A DNA stretch of 64,000 nt from an uncultured Dorea sp. (GTDB lineage Bacteria > Bacillota > Clostridia > Lachnospirales > Lachnospiraceae), in assembly GCA_910584265.1 (NCBI GenBank), contig CAJTZE010000005.1, positions 23,634 through 87,633 on the forward strand, written 5' to 3'. Made by a program: the position numbers and the translations under genes. Positions 17,933-26,691 of this stretch are shown here, piece by piece; the stretch's first letter is position 1; each line of letters begins with the position of its first letter. Under the pieces are notes generated by a model. The model did no database searches and was not told where the DNA came from. It saw nothing but the letters and a program-made list of their open reading frames with translations.

Positions 17933-18478
17933 TTATAAGGATTTGATCCCCTTCCAGTTCTGGTCTTTCTCAGATATGATGAGCTCCATTCCTTCCGGAA
18001 CCGGCCACTCTATCCCAATATCCGGATCGTTCCATGCAAGACCACCCTCGTCATTCGGATGATAGAAATCTGTGCACTTATATGCAAACTCAGCAGAATC
18101 TGAAAGCACAACAAAGCCATGCGCAAAATTCTTGGGGATAAAAAACTGCTTTTTATTCTCAGCAGACAAAACTACCCCATGCCATCTGCCATACGTCTCA
18201 GACCCTTTTCTCAAATCCACTGCCACATCAAACACTTCCCCGCTGACGACCCGTACCAGCTTATCCTGAGGATAGTTGATCTGAAAGTGAAGGCCTCTTA
18301 ATACTCCTTTTCTTGAACTGGACTGATTATCCTGTACAAATTCCATATCAATGCCTGCAGCCTTATAATCATTATAATTATAGGTCTCCATAAAATACCC
18401 TCTCTCATCACCGAACACTGCAGGCGTGATTACCTTAAGGCCTTCTATTTCACATGTTTCAACCTGAATCTTTCCCAT
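17933..18478 (-). CDS. rfbC: dTDP-4-dehydrorhamnose 3,5-epimerase
   Basis: 181 residues, cupin fold. Third step of dTDP-L-rhamnose synthesis: epimerises dTDP-4-keto-6-deoxyglucose at C3 and C5. Family motifs: DERGYFMETYN, RGVLRGLHFQ with the catalytic His, GSETYGRW, PKNFAHGFVVLSD and FAYKCTDFYHP with the catalytic Tyr. The chosen ATG (MGKIQ) has AAGGAG eight bases upstream; an earlier in-frame ATG lies within that ribosome site itself. It sits 36 nt after rfbA in the same operon. A second, divergent RmlC-like protein encoded near 42 kb probably serves a different pathway. Confidence 0.95.
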   Translation of the reverse strand: MGKIQVETCEIEGLKVITPAVFGDERGYFMETYNYNDYKAAGIDMEFVQDNQSSSRKGVLRGLHFQINYPQDKLVRVVSGEVFDVAVDLRKGSETYGRWHGVVLSAENKKQFFIPKNFAHGFVVLSDSAEFAYKCTDFYHPNDEGGLAWNDPDIGIEWPVPEGMELIISEKDQNWKGIKSL

Positions 18479-18514
18479 TATTCCATCTCCTTCCATCTTA
18501 TCTGTCAGGTACTT

Positions 18515-19411
18515 CTAGTATAGATTTTCCTGATATTTCCCATCTAAAACTGCTTTTAAATACTGTCCATACTGATTCTTTTTATGAACCTCATATACTC
18601 TCAGAACATCTTCCCTGCTTATCCAGCCGTTCAAATATGCAATCTCTTCCAAACAAGCTATTTTCCGGTGCTGATGTGTCTCGACCGTTTTTACAAAATT
18701 AGTTGCATCAACAAGACTTTCATGTGTACCGGTATCCAGCCATGTGAATCCCTGCCCGAGCAGCTCCACATTCAATTTACCGCTCTCCAGATATACACGG
18801 TTCAAATCTGTAATCTCTAATTCTCCGCGTGCACTCGGCTTCAGGTTCTTTGCATACTCAACAACCTGATTGTCATAAAAATACAGGCCTGTAACACAGT
18901 AATTGCTTTTCGGTTTCTGCGGTTTCTCTTCGATAGATACCGCTTTTCCCTCATGGTCAAACTCCACAATACCGAAACGCTCCGGGTCGTCCACATAATA
19001 TCCGAATATCGTAGCCCCCCTGCCTGACTCTGCATTTTCCACCGCAGCCTTCAGCCTCTTATTCAAGCCGTGTCCTGCAAATATGTTATCTCCTAATACC
19101 ATCGCGGCAGTATCACTGCCAATAAATTTCTCACCTATAATAAATGCCTGTGCAAGTCCATCCGGGCTTGGCTGAACTTCATAGGACAGATTTACGCCAA
19201 AATGATGTCCATCACCCAGAAGCTCCTGAAATCTCGGCGTATCCTGCGGTGTTGATATAATCAGAATATCGCGGATTCCCGCATTCATAAGTACAGACAT
19301 CGGGTAGTAAATCATCGGTTTATCATAAATCGGAAGCAGCTGCTTTGATGTAACCCGTGTTAATGGATAAAGACGAGTACCGGAACCACCTGCTAATATA
19401 ATTCCTTTCAT
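18515..19411 (-). CDS. rfbA: Glucose-1-phosphate thymidylyltransferase
   Basis: 298 residues. First step to dTDP-L-rhamnose: joins dTTP and glucose-1-phosphate. N-terminal GIILAGGSGTRLYPLT nucleotide-binding loop, SKQLLPIYDKPMIYYP, QPSPDGLAQAF and the LGDNIFAGHG metal site are all present, and length matches RmlA. Start has AGGAGG at ideal distance. It is the first gene of a long minus-strand operon with its own strong promoter. The other two rhamnose genes lie about 12 kb away in a separate operon. Confidence 0.97.
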   Translation of the reverse strand: MKGIILAGGSGTRLYPLTRVTSKQLLPIYDKPMIYYPMSVLMNAGIRDILIISTPQDTPRFQELLGDGHHFGVNLSYEVQPSPDGLAQAFIIGEKFIGSDTAAMVLGDNIFAGHGLNKRLKAAVENAESGRGATIFGYYVDDPERFGIVEFDHEGKAVSIEEKPQKPKSNYCVTGLYFYDNQVVEYAKNLKPSARGELEITDLNRVYLESGKLNVELLGQGFTWLDTGTHESLVDATNFVKTVETHQHRKIACLEEIAYLNGWISREDVLRVYEVHKKNQYGQYLKAVLDGKYQENLY

Positions 19412-19453
19412 AAATACCTCCTAAAAATATCTATTTAGTCCCTTTTCTGAGTA

Positions 19454-19482
19454 ATTGTAACATATTCTTAATATTTCTACAA
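19454..19482 (-). promoter_or_regulatory. Sigma-A promoter of the rfbA operon
   Basis: Minus strand: TTGTAG, 17-nt spacer, TACAAT, about 45 nt ahead of the rfbA start. It lies back to back with the plus-strand promoter in a 214-nt divergent gap. Confidence 0.75.
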
Positions 19483-19563
19483 TGTTTTATTCTTCCATTC
19501 TGCTTTTTTCATATTATTAAAGTCATCCACGTCTTTATAAATGAGCCGCACATTTCCGCATGC

Positions 19564-19592
19564 TTGACAAATGATTCTTTAGCTTATATCAT
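19564..19592 (+). promoter_or_regulatory. Sigma-A promoter of the pyruvyl transferase fusion gene
   Basis: Consensus TTGACA, 17-nt spacer, TATCAT, 33 nt before the ATG. Strong by sequence. Confidence 0.85.
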
Positions 19593-19625
19593 TAAATCAT
19601 TATAAAGCAAAGGAAGAATTCTATT

Positions 19626-21917
19626 ATGAAAATATCTGTATACCCCTATTCCGGAAGCAAAAATCACGGATGCGAAGCACTTGCAAGAAGTTTGGCGCGC
19701 GAATTAAGCGGACATAAACTCAGCCTGTTTTCCAAAAACCCTTCTGAGGATTACGCATATGGACTGGAACAGCTGTATTCTATTGATACCATGCATATTG
19801 ATTTATTCAAAAATCCGGACTTATTTCACTGCACTAAGCTTTCATGCGAAAATAATTCCCGTTCCTGGCACGATTTAGAATTTTATAACGTGATTCACAG
19901 TGATTGTGACGTTGCAGTCTGTACGGGAGGCGACGAGTATTGTTATCCTTCCCAGCCCCCAAAGCTTGCATATATCAATCAATTCTTTCAGAACAGGCAT
20001 ATCCCGACTATGCTGTGGGGCTGCTCGATCGAACCATCACTGCTACAGGACAAAGCTGTGGTCCATGATCTAAAGTCCTATACCGCAATTACCGCTAGAG
20101 AATCCATTTCTTATCAAGCAATGAAAAAAGCCGGCATTGACCATGTAGAGTTCAGCGCAGACCCTGCATTTTTACTGCCTGCCGCTCCAGTTAAACTTCC
20201 AAAACGGTTCCTTCCTCACAATACAGTCGGCATAAACTGCAGCCCTCTGGTAATTTCACGTGAAAGCGAAGACGGAATCATTCTAAAAAATTATATTCAT
20301 TTGATAAATTGGATATTAAAAAACACCAAAATGAATATTGCTTTGATTCCCCATGTTGTTTGGGACGATAACGATGATCGTGCTCCAGCCGCATATCTTG
20401 CCAATGTATTCCGGCATTCCCGGCGGATCTGCATGATAGACGACTGTAACTGTATGGAATTGAAAGGATTTATTTCCCAGCTGCGGTTCCTTGTCTGCGC
20501 ACGTACCCACGCTTCCATAGCCGCCTATTCCAGCTCCATACCGACGCTTGTAGTCGGCTATTCTGTAAAATCCCGGGGTATTGCTCAGGATTTATTCAGT
20601 ACATACGATAATTATGTGCTGGCATCCTCTGAAATCTCTCAGGAGGATGATTTGTTACACAAATTCATTTGGATTTATGAAAACGAGTCCAAAATTAAGG
20701 ACACCTTAAATACGGTACTGCCAAAATATCTGGATACCATAAAGGTTTCAACCAATCTGGTACATTCACTAAAAAACAAATCCGTGCATCAGTCAAAGGT
20801 ATTGAATATAACCGATAAAAAAAGATGCTGTGGATGTCATGCCTGCCGCAATATCTGCCCTGTTCAGGCTATACAGATGGAATCCGATGAAGAAGGGTTT
20901 TTATATCCCAAAATCAATGCAGACATATGCATCTCCTGTGGCAAATGCGCAGATGTATGCCCCATTACCAGCTATTTTCCTCCTGCAGATACTATGCCTA
21001 AGGCTTATGCCGCGTACAGCAGGGATGATGCCGTCCGCAAAAATTCATCTTCCGGCGGTATCTTCTATCATCTGGCAGAGGCTGTCATCCGGCAGAATGG
21101 ATACGTATTCGGAGCACAGTTTTCTTCCAATCATGAGGTTGTCCACGACAGTATCCATACTATAAATGATATCTGTAAGCTGCAGACCTCTAAATATGTA
21201 CAGAGTACAATCCACACTGCTTATGCCGATGCAGAGGCACTGCTGAAAAAGGATGTTCCTGTTTTGTTTACCGGAACTCCGTGTCAGATTTATGGACTGA
21301 AAAAATATTTAAACAAAGATTATCCTTCCTTGTATACGCAGGATTTTATATGCCATGGAGTCCCGTCTCCATTGTTTTTACAATATTATTTAAAAATGAT
21401 CAATCTGCAATTTGATTCTCCTGTAAGCCAAATTAACTTTCGTGATAAAACAACAGGATGGTACAATTATTCATTTTCTGCATCAAACACGAAGGAAATC
21501 TTTACAAATCGCTATGAAGATGATTTGTATATGAAACTTTTTTTACACAATAGTATCCTGCGTCCTTCCTGTTATGAATGCAGATTTAAAAATGTATCCC
21601 GCATCAGTGATATTACATTAGCTGACTTCTGGGGTATTGATACGCTGGACAAGACAATGTATGACGATCAAGGAACATCTCTCGTCTTAATACAAAATGA
21701 AAAGGGAAGTGAGTTATTCCAAAGAATATCTCCCTATATTACACATAAAAGTATGCCGCTGCAAGAATCAATAATACCGAATCCATCCGCATATAGTTCG
21801 CCTTCCATGCCCTGCAACCGTAAGTATCTTTTCGACATGCTGCCAGACGAAAGCTTTCCGGCTCTTGTCGATACTGCTTTATCCGGCTCCATTCCTTACG
21901 ATCTATATAAACGGTAA
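19626..21917 (+). CDS. Fusion: polysaccharide pyruvyl transferase + 2x[4Fe-4S]/F420-hydrogenase beta-subunit-like protein
   Basis: 763 residues. Residues 1-385 match the polysaccharide pyruvyl transferase family (ISVYPYSGSKNHGCEAL, CTGGDEYCY, TAITARES, CARTHASIAAYSS), which adds ketal-pyruvate to sugars. Residues about 398-450 carry two 4Fe-4S motifs (CCGCHACRNICP and CISCGKCADVCP). The rest matches the FrhB/FdhB coenzyme F420 hydrogenase/dehydrogenase beta family (SSSGGIFYHLAE, FTGTPCQIYGLKKYL, CHGVPSP, LADFWGI). The two families are often separate neighbours in polysaccharide clusters; here they form one continuous frame. It is monocistronic, on the opposite strand to its neighbours, with its own promoter and a convergent terminator. 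The redox substrate is unknown. Confidence 0.9.
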   Translation: MKISVYPYSGSKNHGCEALARSLARELSGHKLSLFSKNPSEDYAYGLEQLYSIDTMHIDLFKNPDLFHCTKLSCENNSRSWHDLEFYNVIHSDCDVAVCTGGDEYCYPSQPPKLAYINQFFQNRHIPTMLWGCSIEPSLLQDKAVVHDLKSYTAITARESISYQAMKKAGIDHVEFSADPAFLLPAAPVKLPKRFLPHNTVGINCSPLVISRESEDGIILKNYIHLINWILKNTKMNIALIPHVVWDDNDDRAPAAYLANVFRHSRRICMIDDCNCMELKGFISQLRFLVCARTHASIAAYSSSIPTLVVGYSVKSRGIAQDLFSTYDNYVLASSEISQEDDLLHKFIWIYENESKIKDTLNTVLPKYLDTIKVSTNLVHSLKNKSVHQSKVLNITDKKRCCGCHACRNICPVQAIQMESDEEGFLYPKINADICISCGKCADVCPITSYFPPADTMPKAYAAYSRDDAVRKNSSSGGIFYHLAEAVIRQNGYVFGAQFSSNHEVVHDSIHTINDICKLQTSKYVQSTIHTAYADAEALLKKDVPVLFTGTPCQIYGLKKYLNKDYPSLYTQDFICHGVPSPLFLQYYLKMINLQFDSPVSQINFRDKTTGWYNYSFSASNTKEIFTNRYEDDLYMKLFLHNSILRPSCYECRFKNVSRISDITLADFWGIDTLDKTMYDDQGTSLVLIQNEKGSELFQRISPYITHKSMPLQESIIPNPSAYSSPSMPCNRKYLFDMLPDESFPALVDTALSGSIPYDLYKR

Positions 21918-21940
21918 GCAGACAGGCGGCAAATGTATGT

Positions 21941-22012
21941 AATAACAAAAAAGACAAAAAGATGTCATTCTCGTATTACCATGACAGAATTTCTTTTTGT
22001 CTTTTTGTTATT
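21941..22012. terminator. Bidirectional terminator between convergent genes
   Basis: Long inverted repeat: an A-rich arm ending GACAAAAAGATGTCAT and a matching T-rich arm with ATGACA and CTTTTTGTC. It serves both the pyruvyl transferase fusion (plus) and the GT2 gene (minus). Confidence 0.85.
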
Positions 22013-23200
22013 CTACCCTTTTTTTTCTATTTTTTCCTTTACAGTTCTTAATGGTTTTGTCATCTTCCAGCTAGCTGAATTCTGCATATTTTCAATGTAT
22101 TTCTGTTGATTGTCCTTCACATCTAAAAGTACGCGTATATGATCCTCCTGATTACTGATAATCGTTTTCGCTTCCTGCAGTTCCTTCTCCAGTTTCTGAA
22201 TCTTTTCCTCCTCATAATATTGAAATACAGAATTCTGCGCGTAAAAGTCCTTCGGCGTATATGAATATTTCTCTGACAATATTTTTTCTATTTCTTTATT
22301 TTCAAACAAATCTGCCAATCTCATCATCCCAAGTATTGGATTCTTTTCTGTCCATCCAACACATTTCCTAAGCAGAAAAGCCTGCTCACATAAAAACTCT
22401 TCATGAGATACCGCGTCTGCATTCAAAAAATAGTCTCTAAATGCTTCACCAAACAATGCATCCGGCATATCATCAAAAAAATGTCTCCTGATGTTCATAT
22501 ACTCATTAAAATAACGGCTGTCATTTTCTGGATGAACCATACTATTTTGTGTTTGGGTTCTCCTATAAGCAAGTAATGGTTCTTCAATAAAGGTAAATTC
22601 ACATTTCATGATCAACCGTACAAAAAACTCAAAATCATGGCACTGCATATAGGCCAGCTTAAAACCACCAACTTCATCCAATAGTTCCTTGCGGTACATC
22701 ATCGAAGATTGGATCAGAGAGTTTCCAACAAAGAAAAAGAAACGAATCCAGTCAATACGGCTTTTTTGCCTGCTATTATACAAATCATACAATTCTTTCA
22801 TAGAATCATTTATAATTTCGCTTTCTTTATTAACCAGATCAAGCTTTGTAAAGCATACCTTGACTTCTGCATGATTTTCAAACAGGTTCACTTGTTTTTC
22901 AAGCTTATCCTTTCTCCAGAAATCATCACTGTCCAGCCGTGCGATATATCTGCCTTTTGCAAGATCCAGCCCCATATTTGTTGCCTTGCAGATATGAACA
23001 TTCTTTTCCAAAAAAACCGGCTTAATACGGACATCCTCATACTTTTTTATAATATTGACGGATGTATCCGTAGAACAATCATCCACCAAAATCAACTCCC
23101 AATTTTTATATGTCTGCTCCAGAACACTCTTTATTGCTTCATCTAGGTACTTTTCCTTATTACGATTAACCATTACAATACTGACAAGCGGCTGCTTCAT
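22013..23200 (-). CDS. Family 2 glycosyltransferase with C-terminal coiled coil
   Basis: 395 residues. GT-A domain about 1-230: VSIVMVNRNKEKYLDEAIKSVLEQTYKNWELILVDDCSTD, ARLDSDDFW at the metal site and QCHDFEFFVRL late in the domain. Residues about 335-380 form a Glu/Lys/Gln-rich coiled coil (EEEKIQKLEKELQEAKTI), and the protein ends in a short ASWKMTKPLR tail seen in many polysaccharide glycosyltransferases. ATG with AAGGAG upstream. It lies 61 nt after the M6 protease gene and may be co-transcribed with it. Donor and acceptor are unknown. Confidence 0.85.
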   Translation of the reverse strand: MKQPLVSIVMVNRNKEKYLDEAIKSVLEQTYKNWELILVDDCSTDTSVNIIKKYEDVRIKPVFLEKNVHICKATNMGLDLAKGRYIARLDSDDFWRKDKLEKQVNLFENHAEVKVCFTKLDLVNKESEIINDSMKELYDLYNSRQKSRIDWIRFFFFVGNSLIQSSMMYRKELLDEVGGFKLAYMQCHDFEFFVRLIMKCEFTFIEEPLLAYRRTQTQNSMVHPENDSRYFNEYMNIRRHFFDDMPDALFGEAFRDYFLNADAVSHEEFLCEQAFLLRKCVGWTEKNPILGMMRLADLFENKEIEKILSEKYSYTPKDFYAQNSVFQYYEEEKIQKLEKELQEAKTIISNQEDHIRVLLDVKDNQQKYIENMQNSASWKMTKPLRTVKEKIEKKG

Positions 23201-23261
23201 TTATTTTCTCCTTAATACTCTTTTGAAATCTCTGTATCTTTAAATCGAACCATACATAGGG

Positions 23262-26200
23262 TCAGTAATAATCTCTGTCCACCGCGAAGCATATCACTTC
23301 ACTATCAAGGCTGCCATCGCTGGTTCTGGCTTCGACATACAGCCAATAATTCCCCGCCTTAGGTCTCCAGCTCGTCCAATTTCCTTTATACCAGCCGGAT
23401 ATTAATTCCCACTTTCCGGTATCCAGATTGTAAGATTTCCACTGAAATTCTGCCTGCGGATCGTTACTGTCATAAGCCGCTCCCACATCAATCCTGTCGG
23501 ACTGAAATATCCATGTCAATCCTCTTATATTGATATACGGACTATTAGAATAATCTCTATCCACTGCAAAGCATATCGTTTCACTATCTGTCCTGCCGTC
23601 CTGTGTAACCGCTTCTACATGCAGCCAGTAATTCCCCCTTTTCGGATACCAGCTCGCCCAGTTTCCTTTACTCCAGTCTGCGATCACTTCCCACTTTCCT
23701 GTATCTAAATTATAGGATTTCCATTGAAATTTCACCTGCGGATCATTACTGTCATAGGCAGCTCCTACATCGATTTTATCGGAACGGAAAATCCAGGTTA
23801 AGCCTCTAATATCAACCGTATAACCTTTCACATAGTTACGATCTACTGCAAAGCATATGGTTTCGCTGTCCACATTGCCATCCTGAGTCCTTGCCTCCAC
23901 ATGCAGCCAGTAATTTCCTTTCTCTGGATACCAGCTTGCCCAGTTCCCCTTTCCCCAATCGGAAATCGTTTCCCATTTTCCAGTGCTCAGATTATACGAC
24001 TGCCAGCGAAACTGTGTAAGTTCATCATTACTGTCATAGGCAGCCCCTACATCAATTCTATCAGAACGGATAAGCCAGGTAACTCCTTCAATAGAGACTG
24101 TGTATGCTTTTCCAGCATGACTGTTTATACAGGTCGCCGCCAAAGGCATCGTATTTGAACCGACCGGAATTCCGACCTGAAACCTTGTCTGCCCGGCAGT
24201 ATTCGCCAATATTTTTCCTGATTTAGCATCATAATATACAATATTGCCGTCTTCTATAGAAAGATCTTTCCAGCTTATGTTTTTATCAGGACTTGTTGTT
24301 ACCTGAATACGGGAAGAAGAGATCTCCGGAGTAAGCTCTATATTTTCTAACCTGCATCCCGTAATTCCGTTTCTATTTTTGCCGGGAAAGGATTGCTGTA
24401 AAGCCGCTTTCTTCATATCATAATAACAGTCCGAGAAGTTGTATGCGCTGACATCGTATTCATAACCGACAAACCCTCCTGTCGTTCCTGCTCCCGTCGT
24501 AATACTGCCATTGCTGTAGCATGCACTTACTACCGGCGTACCCTGCAGCAAGCCAATAAACCCTCCGACATAATATCCGCTCAGAACGTCGGCGCTTGTA
24601 CCACAATTACGAATCGAACTCCGCCCATGCACAGTACCGGCAAAGCCTCCAGTCCCTAAAATGGATCCGCTGCTCCCTTTGATATTTGAAACTGTTCCCG
24701 AAAGAACCACGACATTTGTAATTTCCCCATTGACAAGCTCAGAAGCAAACGCTCCCATATGATTTTGTACATTCCCACTGCTGGATACACGGATGTCTTT
24801 TATGTTCAAATTCTTGACCGAGGACCGGCTGCGGTTTCCAATTGCGTCAAACACTCCTGAATCGGATACTTGTATATTACTTAGGGTTTTATTATTACCA
24901 TCCACATGTCCGTCAAGCACCACTCCAGTATACTGCACACTGGAAAAATCTAAATCTGCTGTTAATTTAAAATAATTTCCCACATGCCCGTTAATGACTG
25001 ACATGAATTCTTCCGGTGTAGAAATCAAATATGGATCATTCTTTGTTCCGCTTCCATTTACACTGGGAACCGTAAGATTAAATGTAACATAGTCCTTTCC
25101 ACTGTTCACAACATCGATCACGATTCCTGAATTACTGCCATCCGAATAATAAACCGTATTATTGTCAAAGCCAGACGAAGCTTCCGCAAATGATTTACCC
25201 CATTTTTTTCTTGTAGAATTCAGCGTAGCCTTCTCTAGATTCCCTCCGCCCGCCGACAATGCAGTTTCATTCGGCCGGAAAATAAATATATAATCATCAT
25301 CATAGGCTGTTCCACCAAGCTTATTTCCATCCCACTTATAGGTGTCATTCACTCTGTATACGATGATACCGCTGCTGTCGCTTGTGGGTAAGCTTGAATG
25401 CCGATTATAATATTCAATTATAAAATACTCTTCCGGATTCACCGGCGACACGACCTTTACCGCCCGGTTCTCTGACGGATCCATATACTCCGGCTTTTTT
25501 AGCGTAATATTCGATGCCGACGCGTTATACTCCGGAAGCTTATTGTGCCAGCCCGTATTAAGATATTCTGCTGTCAAAGCAGTCAGCAGGCCCTGCGGAT
25601 TACAGCTGTTCGTATCAGCCATCAGATCATAAAAGCCAACCGGCGTCCCATTATAGGAATATCTATACAGATCCGGAAATCCTGCTGTATGCATGTATTC
25701 ATGTATAATCGTAGCATAGGTCGGTCTGTTTTCAGAAAAGACACCTCCTGTCGCCTTACTACTGCTGTCATAGGTATTGATCAAATTATATGTTCTGACT
25801 GTTTTGCCTAAAATAGACGGACCGCCCACTATACTTACTTTATGGGACCATAGCAATTGCCCCCACCCGACTTCATCCGTTCCGGCGGCCTTTGCTTCAA
25901 CAAAAAAAGAGATTGCGTCAATGCATCCGTCATGATTTGCATCTATTTCTTCACTCGTGATGCCGCTCGCCTCAATCTGCGCTTTCACAGCTCCTACCAC
26001 TTCATTGATCAGTTCTAATTCCCGTTTGGAAGCCTCCCCAGACGACTGATACCCTTCCGGGTTACTCGCCGCATCATATTGCATATAATACTTTCTGTTT
26101 TTTGTTGATTGATAAGAAACCACTTTCGTTGAATTCGCTGCTTTTGGAAATATTTCGGCCTCTACACTAAGCTTCTGATAACTCTCCCTCTCCAAATACT

Positions 26201-26573
26201 CTTTTAGTGACGTCACTTCTACCTTTGATCCGCCAAGGCCTGTTACCGTTCCTTCTCCGCTATTAAAAAAATTATACGCCCTGTTTACAATATCATCACT
26301 ATCCAAATGAATATCCTGCATATCCGCGTCTGGAAATTCCACAAAAACCGCAATATACTTCAATTGCTGGGTCGTTGAACGTCCGATTGGATTGTATAAA
26401 ATGGGAGCGGTTCCGCCATCTGCCTCATATCCATAATATTCTGTATAATCTGCAAATCCACAAGGATCATCCACAATTAATTCCGTATCATCTGCATATG
26501 CATCCATCTTAAATGCAGATAAAATAAAGACAGATAAAATCATGATTGCCACTTTTACAATTCTTTTACTCAA
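23262..26573 (-). CDS. Secreted M6-type (immune inhibitor A-like) metalloprotease with GLUG-like region and three tandem repeats
   Basis: 1103 residues. Signal peptide about 1-28. The M6-like peptidase domain carries the zinc motif HEYMHTAGFPD at residues 291-301. A beta-helical region (about 510-730) has GLUG-type strands (GGFAGTVHG, VGGFIGLLQG, TGGFVGYEYD). The C-terminus has three near-identical modules of 95 residues (GLTWIFRSDKIDVGAAYDSND...) of the same type as in the neighbouring L,D-transpeptidase and NlpC proteins. A TTG start is chosen because GGAGGAG lies 5 nt upstream; an earlier in-frame start would put a hydrophilic extension before the signal peptide. Likely cleaves an extracellular or wall-associated protein; the target is unknown. 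Confidence 0.87.
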   Translation of the reverse strand: MSKRIVKVAIMILSVFILSAFKMDAYADDTELIVDDPCGFADYTEYYGYEADGGTAPILYNPIGRSTTQQLKYIAVFVEFPDADMQDIHLDSDDIVNRAYNFFNSGEGTVTGLGGSKVEVTSLKEYLERESYQKLSVEAEIFPKAANSTKVVSYQSTKNRKYYMQYDAASNPEGYQSSGEASKRELELINEVVGAVKAQIEASGITSEEIDANHDGCIDAISFFVEAKAAGTDEVGWGQLLWSHKVSIVGGPSILGKTVRTYNLINTYDSSSKATGGVFSENRPTYATIIHEYMHTAGFPDLYRYSYNGTPVGFYDLMADTNSCNPQGLLTALTAEYLNTGWHNKLPEYNASASNITLKKPEYMDPSENRAVKVVSPVNPEEYFIIEYYNRHSSLPTSDSSGIIVYRVNDTYKWDGNKLGGTAYDDDYIFIFRPNETALSAGGGNLEKATLNSTRKKWGKSFAEASSGFDNNTVYYSDGSNSGIVIDVVNSGKDYVTFNLTVPSVNGSGTKNDPYLISTPEEFMSVINGHVGNYFKLTADLDFSSVQYTGVVLDGHVDGNNKTLSNIQVSDSGVFDAIGNRSRSSVKNLNIKDIRVSSSGNVQNHMGAFASELVNGEITNVVVLSGTVSNIKGSSGSILGTGGFAGTVHGRSSIRNCGTSADVLSGYYVGGFIGLLQGTPVVSACYSNGSITTGAGTTGGFVGYEYDVSAYNFSDCYYDMKKAALQQSFPGKNRNGITGCRLENIELTPEISSSRIQVTTSPDKNISWKDLSIEDGNIVYYDAKSGKILANTAGQTRFQVGIPVGSNTMPLAATCINSHAGKAYTVSIEGVTWLIRSDRIDVGAAYDSNDELTQFRWQSYNLSTGKWETISDWGKGNWASWYPEKGNYWLHVEARTQDGNVDSETICFAVDRNYVKGYTVDIRGLTWIFRSDKIDVGAAYDSNDPQVKFQWKSYNLDTGKWEVIADWSKGNWASWYPKRGNYWLHVEAVTQDGRTDSETICFAVDRDYSNSPYINIRGLTWIFQSDRIDVGAAYDSNDPQAEFQWKSYNLDTGKWELISGWYKGNWTSWRPKAGNYWLYVEARTSDGSLDSEVICFAVDRDYY
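23265..24115 (-). repeat. Three tandem 285-bp coding repeats in the M6 protease gene
   Basis: Each unit encodes about 95 residues beginning near RGLTWIF and ending ICFAVDRDY. The three copies differ at only a few positions, so they arose by recent tandem duplication and could expand or contract by slippage or recombination. Confidence 0.85.
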
Positions 26574-26645
26574 TTCATCTCCTCCATATCCATACAGACC
26601 ATATTCCTGCAAGCTGCATTTTCTTCTTAATCACAGCTAAGTTTT

Positions 26646-26683
26646 AAAAAGCGGAGCGCAAGCATTATTTAGCCACTCTCCGC
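26646..26683 (-). terminator. Rho-independent terminator after the L,D-transpeptidase gene
   Basis: GCGGAG and CTCCGC pair, followed on the minus strand by TTTTT. Nine bases beyond the stop codon. Confidence 0.75.
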
Positions 26684-26691
26684 GCTTCATC

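Noticed and set aside
17933..18496. Longer rfbC start (MEGDGIMGKIQ)
   Set aside because: That ATG falls within the ribosome site of the downstream ATG and adds residues not typical of the family.
23265..24115. CRISPR-like array of regular repeats
   Set aside because: The repeats are 285 bp, in frame and coding; there are no spacers and no cas genes.
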